This document shows, piece by piece, positions 46,235 through 54,222 of a stretch of 64,000 nucleotides of DNA (position 1 is its first letter; the number at the start of each line of letters is the position of its first letter). Below the pieces are notes generated by a model. The model did not search any database. It was given only the letters and a program-made list of their open reading frames with translations, and was not told the DNA's origin. This stretch comes from Cryobacterium sp. Y57. Its GTDB lineage: Bacteria > Actinomycetota > Actinomycetes > Actinomycetales > Microbacteriaceae. The stretch is taken from contig NZ_PJJL01000069.1 of assembly GCF_002929505.1 (NCBI RefSeq), positions 43,828 to 107,827 on the forward strand, in the 5' to 3' direction. The translations under genes and the position numbers were made by a program.

Positions 46235-47710
46235 ATGCACGTGGGCGAAGATCTCCTCGTTCTTGGCACCCTGCTCGTCGTCGCGTATGTTCTTGGCCGC
46301 CTGGGCAAACTGATCGGGCTCCCCACCATCCCGATCTACATGATCGTGGGCCTGCTCGCGAGCCCGAACACCGACTTCTTTCCCCTCGACTTTGAGTCCG
46401 CAGACATCGAACTCATCGCCGTGTTCGGCCTGATCCTGTTGTTGTTCAGCCTCGGCCTCGAGTTCGACCAGGAGGAATTCTTCGGCAATGCCAAAACCCT
46501 GATCATCTCCGGTGGATCCTGGATTCTCATCAACATGGGCGCCGGCTTCATTTTCGGTCTGCTCGTGGGTTGGGGACCGCGCGAAGCCCTCGTCATCGCC
46601 GGCATGACCGGCACCTCCTCGAGCGCGATCATCACCAAACTGCTCATCGAACTGCGCCGCCTCGCGAACAAAGAGACACCGATGATCCTTGGCGTGACCG
46701 TGGTCGGCGACATTTTCATCGCCATCTACCTGTCGATTGTCTCCGTCGTGCTCAGCGGCAAGACCGAGATCTGGCCGATCGTGCTCCAGCTTTCCATCGC
46801 TTTCCTCTTTCTCGTGGCCATGTTCTCGCTCGCCAGGTGGGGCGGCCGAGTGGTGTCCCGCCTCATGCGTACCAAAGACGACGAACTGTTCACTATTTTG
46901 TTCTTCGGCCTCGTCGTGTTGTTCGGCGGCATCGGTGAGATCATCGGCGTGACCGACGCGATTGGCGCATTCCTGATCGGCGTCGTGCTCGGAGCGAGCA
47001 GTTACCGCGCCCGAATCGAGCGCGTCGCGGTACCGTTGCGCGACATTTTCGCGGCGTTCTTCTTTCTCAACTTCGGCCTCGCCCTCGACGTGGCCCAGTT
47101 CGGATCGGTGATCGGCGTGGTGCTCGTAGCCATCGTGATGACCTTCGTCTTGAGCCTGCTGTCGGGAGCACTGCTGGCCTGGCTGCACAAAATGGGGCCA
47201 CGCGAGGCCCTCAACACCGCCGCGATCTTCGTCAACCGCGGCGAGTTCACATTGATTCTGGCAACGCTCTCCGTCGCGGCCGGGCTCGACCCGCGGTTGC
47301 AACCGTTCGCGGGCCTCTACGTTTTGGTCATGGCAATTCTTGGTCCGCTGTTCGCAGCGAATTCCGAGAAGATCGGGTCGGCGCTGCGCGGCCGGGGGCC
47401 AGCATCCGTGGTTACTCGTGCGCCGCGTAACCCGATGCTCGACGAAGAGATCGCGCTCGTCGACGCGGCAACGGCCGTTCAGGCAGCGGATGCCGACGTA
47501 TCCACGCGCCGGGGGTCCAAGCGCGACTCGGCCAATTCCCAAGCGTCGGCCGATACTGTGAACACGGTACGACCTTCGCGTTCGGGCGATTCAGACGCAG
47601 ATTCTATGGCCGATTTCGCTCTCGGTCAGCACCCTCTAGAACCCGATGACACGGCCGACACACCGGCACGCAAACCCGGGCGAGAAACCCACACAGGTGA
47701 CTATTCGTGA
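46235..47710 (+). CDS. khtU: Cation:proton antiporter KhtU-type (CPA2)
   Basis: 491 aa. A 12-helix CPA2 domain (1-385) has LPTIPIYMIVGLLASP, GLILLLFSLGLEFDQEEF and GVTDAIGAFLIGVVLGAS. A cytoplasmic tail of about 105 residues is rich in Ala, Asp and Ser, low complexity, and unusual for the family. It exports K+ in exchange for protons under KhtT control. GTGA overlap with the next gene. Confidence 0.88.
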   Translation: MHVGEDLLVLGTLLVVAYVLGRLGKLIGLPTIPIYMIVGLLASPNTDFFPLDFESADIELIAVFGLILLLFSLGLEFDQEEFFGNAKTLIISGGSWILINMGAGFIFGLLVGWGPREALVIAGMTGTSSSAIITKLLIELRRLANKETPMILGVTVVGDIFIAIYLSIVSVVLSGKTEIWPIVLQLSIAFLFLVAMFSLARWGGRVVSRLMRTKDDELFTILFFGLVVLFGGIGEIIGVTDAIGAFLIGVVLGASSYRARIERVAVPLRDIFAAFFFLNFGLALDVAQFGSVIGVVLVAIVMTFVLSLLSGALLAWLHKMGPREALNTAAIFVNRGEFTLILATLSVAAGLDPRLQPFAGLYVLVMAILGPLFAANSEKIGSALRGRGPASVVTRAPRNPMLDEEIALVDAATAVQAADADVSTRRGSKRDSANSQASADTVNTVRPSRSGDSDADSMADFALGQHPLEPDDTADTPARKPGRETHTGDYS

Positions 47711-48495
47711 TCAGAATGATGCTGCGCCCCCGCTGGGTGGCCGCACTGCTGCTTGCCCTCGGTGTTGCCGCTGCCTTTGCCCTGCTCGGGCACTGGCAGT
47801 TGGAGCGCGCCATCGAGTCCGGCGTCGTAGTGGAGCGAGCCACCGAGCAGGTGAAGCCGCTCGCCGAGGTGGCGCAGCCTGACGGCGGGGTGACACAGAT
47901 CGCGACCGGCCAGATGGTAGCCACCACGGGCACCTGGGTGGCCGGTGACGAGACCCTCATCACCAGCCGCTTCAACGGCGGTGTCGAAGGGTTCTGGGTC
48001 GTCAGCCATTTTCGAACGGATAGCGCAGCCAGCATCGCCGTCGCGCGCGGCTGGGCTGCAGACAAAGCCACGGCCGAGACCGTCATCGCTGAACTTCAGA
48101 CCGATCCGAAAAACACCCCGGCTACTGTGACCGGGCGTTTTCTCACCGGGGAGGCCCCTGAGCTGCCCGACCCCGAGGGCGATTCGATGGAGCTGACGAA
48201 GGTCGCGCCATCCGCTTTGATCAATCTGTGGGCCGATTTCACGGACGAGTCGGTCTATTCGGCCTACATCGTCAGCGCTGACGCCACGGCCGGCCTCGAC
48301 CTGATTGACTCCCCGATACCCCAAGTCGACCAGTCGTTGAACTGGCTGAACATCTTCTACGCCATCGAGTGGGTCGTCTTCGCTGGGTTCGCTGTGTTCT
48401 TCTGGTACCGATTGGTGCGCGATGCCCTGGAACGTGAGCAGGAAGAAGCCGCGCTCGAAGACGTGGCTGCAGGGGCTCCCAGCACGGGCGCATAG
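47707..48495 (+). CDS. SURF1 family cytochrome oxidase assembly protein
   Basis: 262 aa with two helices bracketing an extracytoplasmic domain. RWVAALLLALGVAAAFALLGHWQLERA is the N-terminal anchor signature, and NIFYAIEWVVFAGFAVFFWYR the C-terminal helix. SURF1 helps insert haem a into cytochrome aa3 oxidase. GTG start overlaps the khtU stop. Confidence 0.9.
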   Translation: MIRMMLRPRWVAALLLALGVAAAFALLGHWQLERAIESGVVVERATEQVKPLAEVAQPDGGVTQIATGQMVATTGTWVAGDETLITSRFNGGVEGFWVVSHFRTDSAASIAVARGWAADKATAETVIAELQTDPKNTPATVTGRFLTGEAPELPDPEGDSMELTKVAPSALINLWADFTDESVYSAYIVSADATAGLDLIDSPIPQVDQSLNWLNIFYAIEWVVFAGFAVFFWYRLVRDALEREQEEAALEDVAAGAPSTGA

Positions 48496-48498
48496 AAT
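48493..48498 (+). promoter_or_regulatory. -10 box for leaderless transcription of the DUF3817 gene
   Basis: TAGAAT lies 6 nt before the ATG at 48505. Confidence 0.5.
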
Positions 48499-48504
48499 TG
48501 CCCT

Positions 48505-48939
48505 ATGCCACTTGATCCCAAGCCCGCCGACATCTCTCGAATCCCCGGTGCGCTGCGGCTCTACCAGGTGTCGTCCATCATCACCGGTGTTTTTCTGCTG
48601 CTGCTCTGCGCCGAGGTCTATGCCAAGTTCGTGCTCGGCTACGAACTCGAGATGAACGGCTCCGAGGGTTTTCTTGCCTTCGTGCCGCGCGACACGGTCG
48701 TCGCGATCAACCTCAGCACGATCATTCTGATCGTGCACGGCTGGTTCTACGTGCTGTACCTGTTCGCCGATTTCCGCTTGTGGAGCCTGATGCGCTGGCC
48801 GTTGCCACTCTTCGTGCTGATCGCGCTCGGCGGCATCATCCCCACGCTCTCGTTCTTCCTGGAAGGCCCCATGACCCGCCGCGTCAAACGTTCCCTCGCG
48901 CAGCTCGAAGCGAAAAAGGCTGCCGAGGTGCGTTCATGA
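48505..48939 (+). CDS. DUF3817 membrane protein
   Basis: 144 aa, three helices. [46 protein letters not shown] and [16 protein letters not shown] are the DUF3817 signature. Function unknown. Immediate neighbour of guaA in many actinobacteria, and here its stop overlaps the guaA start. Confidence 0.88.
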   Translation: MPLDPKPADISRIPGALRLYQVSSIITGVFLLLLCAEVYAKFVLGYELEMNGSEGFLAFVPRDTVVAINLSTIILIVHGWFYVLYLFADFRLWSLMRWPLPLFVLIALGGIIPTLSFFLEGPMTRRVKRSLAQLEAKKAAEVRS

Positions 48940-50555
48940 GGGATACCTTCGACACCGCATCGGCGAAGCCGGCCCTCCCAGATTCAGGACTCGATCGCCC
49001 CGTTCTCGTGGTCGATTTCGGTGCGCAGTACGCGCAGCTGATCGCACGGCGCGTGCGTGAGGCATCCGTCTATTCGGAGATCGTGCCGCACTGCATCACC
49101 GCCGCCGAGGTACTCGCCAAGAACCCGCGCGGAATCGTTCTGAGCGGTGGCCCATCGAGCGTTTACGCCGAGGGGGCACCCACCTTCGACGCCGCGATCT
49201 TTGAGCTCGGGGTGCCCGTGCTCGGTATTTGCTACGGCTTCCAGGTGATGGCGACGGCACTCGGCGGTACCGTCGCCCAGACCGGAGCCCGCGAATACGG
49301 CTCGACCCCGGTCGTTGTGAGCAACGCCGACAACGTTCTGTTGGCCGACCAGCCCGACAGTCAGACGGTCTGGATGAGCCACGGCGACTCCGTTGCCACC
49401 GCGCCTGACGGCTTCACCGTGCTTGCCTCGTCGACGTCGACCCCGGTCGCCGCGTTTGCCAACGACGAGAAGCGGCTCTATGGCGTGCAGTGGCACCCCG
49501 AGGTCAAACACTCCGAAAACGGCCAGCACGTGCTCGAAAACTTTCTGCACCGCGCCGCCGGAATCAACCCAGACTGGAACAGCGGCAACGTCATCGCGGA
49601 GCAGGTTGCGAAGATTCGCGCCCAGGTCGGCACCGGAAAGGTCATCTGCGGCCTCTCCGGCGGAGTCGATTCCGCCGTGGCCGCAGCCCTCGTGCACAAG
49701 GCCATCGGTGACCAGCTGGTGTGCGTCTTCGTCGACCACGGCCTGTTGCGCGAAGACGAGCGCCGCCAGGTCGAGGAGGACTACGTCAAGGCCACCGGCA
49801 TTCGCCTGGTCACCGTGGATGTGCGCGAGCAGTTCCTCGATGCGCTGAAAGGCGTGAGCGACCCGGAGACCAAGCGCAAGATCATCGGTCGCGAGTTCAT
49901 CCGCACCTTCGAGCAGGCCCAGGCTGAACTGATCGAAGAGGCCAAGGAAATCGACGGCGACCCGATCCGCTTCCTGGTACAGGGCACCCTCTACCCCGAC
50001 GTCGTCGAGTCCGGCGGCGGCAGCGGCACCGCCAACATCAAGAGCCACCACAACGTGGGCGGACTGCCCGACGACCTGAAGTTCGAACTGGTCGAACCGC
50101 TGCGTACCCTGTTTAAAGACGAGGTGCGCTCAATCGGTGCCGAGCTCGGCCTGCCGGCGGAGATCGTGCAGCGTCAGCCTTTCCCGGGCCCCGGCCTGGG
50201 CATTCGCATCGTCGGGTCGATTACCCAGGAACGCCTCGATCTGCTGCGCAAAGCGGATGCGATCGTGCGCTTCGAGTTGACCGCCGCCGGCCTCGACCGT
50301 GAGATTTGGCAGTGCCCGGTCGTGCTGCTCGCCGATGTGCGGTCAGTGGGCGTGCAGGGCGACGGACGTACCTATGGGCATCCGATCGTGCTGCGCCCGG
50401 TGTCGTCGGAAGACGCCATGACCGCCGACTGGACTCGCCTGCCCTACGATCTGCTGGCCAAGATTTCGAACCGCATCACCAACGAGGTGGACGGGGTCAA
50501 CCGCGTGGTGCTCGACGTCACGTCGAAGCCGCCGGGAACCATTGAGTGGGAGTGA
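48936..50555 (+). CDS. guaA: GMP synthase (glutamine-hydrolysing)
   Basis: 539 aa. It aminates XMP to GMP. The class I glutaminase domain has [17 protein letters not shown] (Cys99) and [11 protein letters not shown]; the ATP-pyrophosphatase domain has [11 protein letters not shown]; the dimerisation domain ends KPPGTIEWE. The ATG at 48936 is in the DUF3817 stop overlap. With guaB it completes the IMP-to-GMP route in this window. Confidence 0.97.
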   Translation: MRDTFDTASAKPALPDSGLDRPVLVVDFGAQYAQLIARRVREASVYSEIVPHCITAAEVLAKNPRGIVLSGGPSSVYAEGAPTFDAAIFELGVPVLGICYGFQVMATALGGTVAQTGAREYGSTPVVVSNADNVLLADQPDSQTVWMSHGDSVATAPDGFTVLASSTSTPVAAFANDEKRLYGVQWHPEVKHSENGQHVLENFLHRAAGINPDWNSGNVIAEQVAKIRAQVGTGKVICGLSGGVDSAVAAALVHKAIGDQLVCVFVDHGLLREDERRQVEEDYVKATGIRLVTVDVREQFLDALKGVSDPETKRKIIGREFIRTFEQAQAELIEEAKEIDGDPIRFLVQGTLYPDVVESGGGSGTANIKSHHNVGGLPDDLKFELVEPLRTLFKDEVRSIGAELGLPAEIVQRQPFPGPGLGIRIVGSITQERLDLLRKADAIVRFELTAAGLDREIWQCPVVLLADVRSVGVQGDGRTYGHPIVLRPVSSEDAMTADWTRLPYDLLAKISNRITNEVDGVNRVVLDVTSKPPGTIEWE

Positions 50556-50579
50556 TTCCTGCGTAAGGGACAGGCAGGG

Positions 50580-51797
50580 CTAGTTGTGCTTTCCGTCGTG
50601 AGGAATGACGATGGCCGCCAGTACCGCGCAGCATACGAAGACTCCGCCACCGACGGCGATCGAAAGCGGCAGACTCACCACGGCCAGCAGGCCGCCGAGC
50701 GCGGAACCGAGCGCCAGCCCGAGAAGGCTGAGCACGCGGGACGCTGCGTTGACTCGGCCGCGTAGATCGTCGGGGACGAGCCGTTGTCGGAGCGAGGTTG
50801 CGCAGATTCCCCATGCCACAGCGTGGAGGATATAGACCGCCAGAATCGCGGCGGCGATGGCACCACTCGTGCTGATGGAGAGCGCGAACAGTGACACGGC
50901 ACCCGTGACGAGGCTTGCGATGATCGTGCCGCGGTAGCCGATGCGGCCTATCGCGCGTGGTGTGGCGAACGATGCGACGAGCCCACCGAGTGCGGAAACG
51001 GCGAGGATCACCCCGTAGCCCAAGCCATCGAGGTGAAGCCGCTCCGCAGCGAACAGAACGAGGATCGAGAAGGGGAGCATATAGCCCACGCTCGCGAGGG
51101 CACCGATTAGTGCGAGCCCGCCAACCGTGCGGTTGCCGGCCAGCCACCGGGCACCCTGCATGGCCTCGTGGACGGCGGGCTGGCGTCGTATCAGCGAGCT
51201 TCCACTGCGCACCTCGAGCCCGTGCACCTCGAGCCCGTGCACCGGCAGCGCCAGTGCGAGAAGCCCGGCCGCAGCCCACAGCCCGCCCATAAGGTATAGG
51301 GGAGCCGCGGCCGCGACGGCGAACAACAGTCCGCCGAGCGGGGGGCCCGCGAACTCATCGGCAACCAGCTGTGCCGCCGAGATACGGCCATTCGCACGAT
51401 CCAGCTGCTCGACCGGCACAACCCCGGGCAGCAGAGAAACGGATGCGTTATCCGCCGCGCTCTCCAGCGTTCCGACCACCGCAAACACGGCATAGAGCAG
51501 CGGCAAGTTTCCAAGCTCCAGGTGCACACAGACGGCCAAAGCGATCACGACGAGTCCCCTGATGAGGTTGGCGCCGATCAGCAGCGTGCGCCGATCGACC
51601 CGGTCGACCCAGACCCCGATGGGCAGCGCTACCAGAAGTCGAACCAAGGCGTAGGTCGTCGCCAGCCCTGCGACCAGTCGCGGATCATCGGTGAGTGATG
51701 CGGCCAGGAGCGGCATCGAGATGAACGCAACCCCGTCAGCGAGATTAGAGGAGACGCTCGATGTCCACAGCGCTCGAAAGGGGAGACCGAGCGACAT
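50580..51797 (-). CDS. MFS transporter, enterobactin-exporter-like (MFS_3)
   Basis: 405 aa, 12 helices. LADGVAFISMPLLAASLT and GVWVDRVDRRTLLIGANLIRG fit the MFS_3/EntS lineage. The cytoplasmic loop between helices 6 and 7 contains a perfect HGLEVHGLEV duplication encoded by a 15-bp DNA repeat (about 51211-51241). Convergent with guaA, 24 bp apart; substrate unknown. Confidence 0.85.
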   Translation of the reverse strand: MSLGLPFRALWTSSVSSNLADGVAFISMPLLAASLTDDPRLVAGLATTYALVRLLVALPIGVWVDRVDRRTLLIGANLIRGLVVIALAVCVHLELGNLPLLYAVFAVVGTLESAADNASVSLLPGVVPVEQLDRANGRISAAQLVADEFAGPPLGGLLFAVAAAAPLYLMGGLWAAAGLLALALPVHGLEVHGLEVRSGSSLIRRQPAVHEAMQGARWLAGNRTVGGLALIGALASVGYMLPFSILVLFAAERLHLDGLGYGVILAVSALGGLVASFATPRAIGRIGYRGTIIASLVTGAVSLFALSISTSGAIAAAILAVYILHAVAWGICATSLRQRLVPDDLRGRVNAASRVLSLLGLALGSALGGLLAVVSLPLSIAVGGGVFVCCAVLAAIVIPHDGKHN

Positions 51798-51888
51798 GAC
51801 TCCGAGTTTAGGACAGGCGAACGCGATGACGGCGTCGCTGCTGGCCGACGGCGCTCTCCTCGTCGGCAGATCAGTCCTCGCCGGCAGA

Positions 51889-52041
51889 TCAGTCCTTGGG
51901 GGCCTTGAGGTAGCGCCGGATAGCGATGATGACCACCCAGGCGAGGCCGAGGAGCACGATGGCGCTGCCGATATAGCCGAACACGGCGTTCATGCCGTTT
52001 GCTTCGAGCGGGAGCAGCGCATGCAGGTCAGTAAAACTCAT
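51889..52041 (-). CDS. 50-residue single-span membrane protein
   Basis: Starts with an ATG at 52041. A short polar N-terminus (MSFTDLHALLPLEANGMNAV) precedes one hydrophobic helix (GYIGSAIVLLGLAWVVIIAI) and a basic tail (RRYLKAPKD), so the C-terminus should face the cytoplasm. No known family was recognised; it is downstream of a Bax1-I gene on the same strand but beyond that gene's terminator. An 18-bp-spaced direct repeat (CGGCAGATCAGTCCT) covers its stop codon. Confidence 0.6.
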   Translation of the reverse strand: MSFTDLHALLPLEANGMNAVFGYIGSAIVLLGLAWVVIIAIRRYLKAPKD

Positions 52042-52079
52042 TGCTTCAGCCAACCACATTTTGGTGTGCCGCGGGAACG

Positions 52080-52117
52080 AAAAAAGCGCCCTCGCTCCGG
52101 GGAACGAGGACGCTTTA
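52080..52117 (-). terminator. Terminator of the Bax1-I gene
   Basis: Read on the minus strand, AAAGCGTCCTCG pairs with CGAGGGCGCTTT (one mismatch), followed by a run of T. It lies 14 bp after the Bax1-I stop. Confidence 0.85.
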
Positions 52118-52130
52118 TCGAGGGGTACTG

Positions 52131-52949
52131 CTACTCGCGACTGAGGGCGAAAATGCGCAGCAGCTCGACGTAGAGCCAGACGACGGTCATCATGATGCCG
52201 AAGGCGCCGGTCCAGCCGTACTTGCGCGGAAGGCGGTTATTGACGCCCTTCTGGATGAAATCAAAGTCGAGTACGAGAGAGTACGCGGCCATGAGCACGG
52301 CGAGAATTCCGATAATGATGCCGAGCTTGATGTCGAAGCCCAGAATGTTGATGCTCTGACTGCGGAGGCCGAAGGCCTGGTCGCTGCCACCGAAGATCAT
52401 CAGGCCGACGTTGATCAGCGAGAAGGCGGCATAGCCGATCATGGCGATCAGGAAGACCTTGGTGGCCTTCTTCGAGGCCCGGATTTTGCCGCTCTTGAAG
52501 AGGGCCAGTGTCACACCGACCACCACGAGGGTGGCCAGCACAGCCTGTAGCACAACGCCGGGCCACTGGATCTCAAAGACGCGCGAGATGCCACCGACGA
52601 ACAGGCCCTGCGCCGCGGCGAAGGCCAGGATCAGCGGAGCCGACGGCTCTTTCTTGAAGGTGTTGACCAGGCCGAGTACGAAGCCGGCGATGGCTCCCAG
52701 AATGAAGAGGAAGGGAAGCACCGGCGTGGCGACCCAGGAGATCATTGCCGCCACGAGCAGCAGCGCAAAACCGAGACCGGTCTTGGTGATGGTGTCTTCA
52801 TAGGTCATGCGCTCGGTGTCTTGCGAACCAGCAGACGGCCGGTTGTACATCGACTGCAGATCGTTGTCCGAGAGGGCCTGCGACGACGCCACTGCGCCGC
52901 GAGGGCCGAACGCCTCGTTGCGGGAGAAAGCGGGGTTGGAGGATGCCAT
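52131..52949 (-). CDS. Bax1-I/YccA family membrane protein
   Basis: 272 aa, seven helices after a 50-residue polar N-terminus. GGISRVFEIQWPGVVLQAVLAT, GFDIKLGIIIGILAVLMAAYSLVLDFDFI and YGWTGAFGIMMTVVWLYVELLRIF match the BI-1 (Bax inhibitor) superfamily, including the acidic DFDF site of the calcium-leak channel. Standalone with its own terminator. Confidence 0.92.
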   Translation of the reverse strand: MASSNPAFSRNEAFGPRGAVASSQALSDNDLQSMYNRPSAGSQDTERMTYEDTITKTGLGFALLLVAAMISWVATPVLPFLFILGAIAGFVLGLVNTFKKEPSAPLILAFAAAQGLFVGGISRVFEIQWPGVVLQAVLATLVVVGVTLALFKSGKIRASKKATKVFLIAMIGYAAFSLINVGLMIFGGSDQAFGLRSQSINILGFDIKLGIIIGILAVLMAAYSLVLDFDFIQKGVNNRLPRKYGWTGAFGIMMTVVWLYVELLRIFALSRE

Positions 52950-53157
52950 GTGTTGCTGTACTCACAATCAGGTGGGGGAGTAACGGGTGCGCGCGGGCGG
53001 ACCAACACGCAGCGCCTAGTGCGGCACTTCATTAAAGGTACCCGAGAGCGCATTCGAATGTGCTGGGGATCAGCCGATTTGCAGTATTCCGGGCGGCACG
53101 CGAATGCGTTCCGCTCGCAGCGGATCTTCCCCTCAGCATCCGTTCCGGCGGCGCGGT

Positions 53158-53163
53158 TAGCCT
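53158..53163 (+). promoter_or_regulatory. -10 box for leaderless transcription of the phosphodiesterase gene
   Basis: TAGCCT lies 6 nt before the ATG at 53170. Confidence 0.45.
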
Positions 53164-53169
53164 GAAACC

Positions 53170-54180
53170 ATGCAAGCGATCGTCATTGGACACCGCGGGG
53201 CGAGCGGCCACCGGCCAGAACACACCCGTGCCGCCTTCGATCTTGCCTTCGCGCTCGGCGCCGACGCCGTCGAACCCGACCTGGTGGCAACTCGCGACGG
53301 CGTGCTCGTGATCCGCCACGAAAACGAGATCTCCGGCACAACGGATGTCGCCACCCGCACCGAATTCGCCGCTCGCCGCACCGAGAAGCGCGTCGACGGC
53401 AAGCTGGTCACCGGCTGGTTCACCGAGGACTTCACCTGGGCCGAACTGAGCACCCTGCGTGCACGCGAAAGGCTGCCGAGGTTGCGGCAGAACAACGCTA
53501 CCTTCGACGGTCAGCAGCCGATTCTGCGACTGCGCGACCTGTTCGACCTCGTCGATGCCGCGGCCGAGCGGACCGACCGGGTGCTCGGCATCGTCGCTGA
53601 AATCAAGCACGCCAACTATTTTGCGGGGCTCGACCTGCCCCTTTCCGAACTGTTCGCCGCCGAGGTCTCCGCGGCCGGCTGGAATACCGACCGGCTCACC
53701 GTGGAAAGCTTCGAACCGAGCGTGCTCGCCCAGGTGCGGGCCGAAGGGGTGCGCGGCACACGCATCTTCCTGCTCGAAGACCGGGGGCACCCGGCTGACC
53801 AGGTCGCCGAGTACGGCGCCGGCGCGCTCAGCTACGCCGACCACCTCACGCCAGATGGGCTTGCGAACCTCGCCGCCGGGCCTGAAAGTATCGACGGCAT
53901 CAGCGTTGTGAAATCGCTCATTCTCGAAACGGATGAAGGGGGTGATGTTGTCGGGGCATCCGCTCTGGTCGATGATGCCCACAAAGCAGGGCTGGAGATT
54001 TACTGCTGGACTCTGCGGCCAGAGAATAAGTTTCTGGCGAAAACGTTCCAGCGCGGTATTCGCCGGGCGGACTTCGGCTATTGGCAGGCGGAGTTTCGCG
54101 TCATCCTCGATTCGGGCGTCGACGGTGTGTTCGCTGACCACCCCGATCTGGCCGTGCACGTGCGCGACGGGTTGCGCTGA
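53170..54180 (+). CDS. Glycerophosphodiester phosphodiesterase
   Basis: 336 aa. IGHRGASGHRPEHTRAAFDLA and GADAVEPDLVATRDGVLVIRHENEI carry the catalytic histidines and metal-binding acids. It hydrolyses glycerophosphodiesters to glycerol 3-phosphate, the GlpD substrate. No signal peptide, so probably cytosolic. Followed after 42 bp by pcrA. Confidence 0.93.
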   Translation: MQAIVIGHRGASGHRPEHTRAAFDLAFALGADAVEPDLVATRDGVLVIRHENEISGTTDVATRTEFAARRTEKRVDGKLVTGWFTEDFTWAELSTLRARERLPRLRQNNATFDGQQPILRLRDLFDLVDAAAERTDRVLGIVAEIKHANYFAGLDLPLSELFAAEVSAAGWNTDRLTVESFEPSVLAQVRAEGVRGTRIFLLEDRGHPADQVAEYGAGALSYADHLTPDGLANLAAGPESIDGISVVKSLILETDEGGDVVGASALVDDAHKAGLEIYCWTLRPENKFLAKTFQRGIRRADFGYWQAEFRVILDSGVDGVFADHPDLAVHVRDGLR

Positions 54181-54206
54181 CCCGGCCTCATGTCAGGGGC
54201 CTCGCC

Positions 54207-54212
54207 TACACT
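54207..54212 (+). promoter_or_regulatory. -10 box upstream of pcrA
   Basis: TACACT lies 10 nt before the ATG at 54223, supporting that start over the ATG at 54190. Confidence 0.4.
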
Positions 54213-54222
54213 GGAAACCGAC

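Noticed and set aside
45689..47542. 617-codon minus-strand frame opposite khtT and khtU
   Set aside because: Rich in Asp/Glu/His/Gly as expected for the antisense of membrane-protein codons; khtT and khtU are certain.
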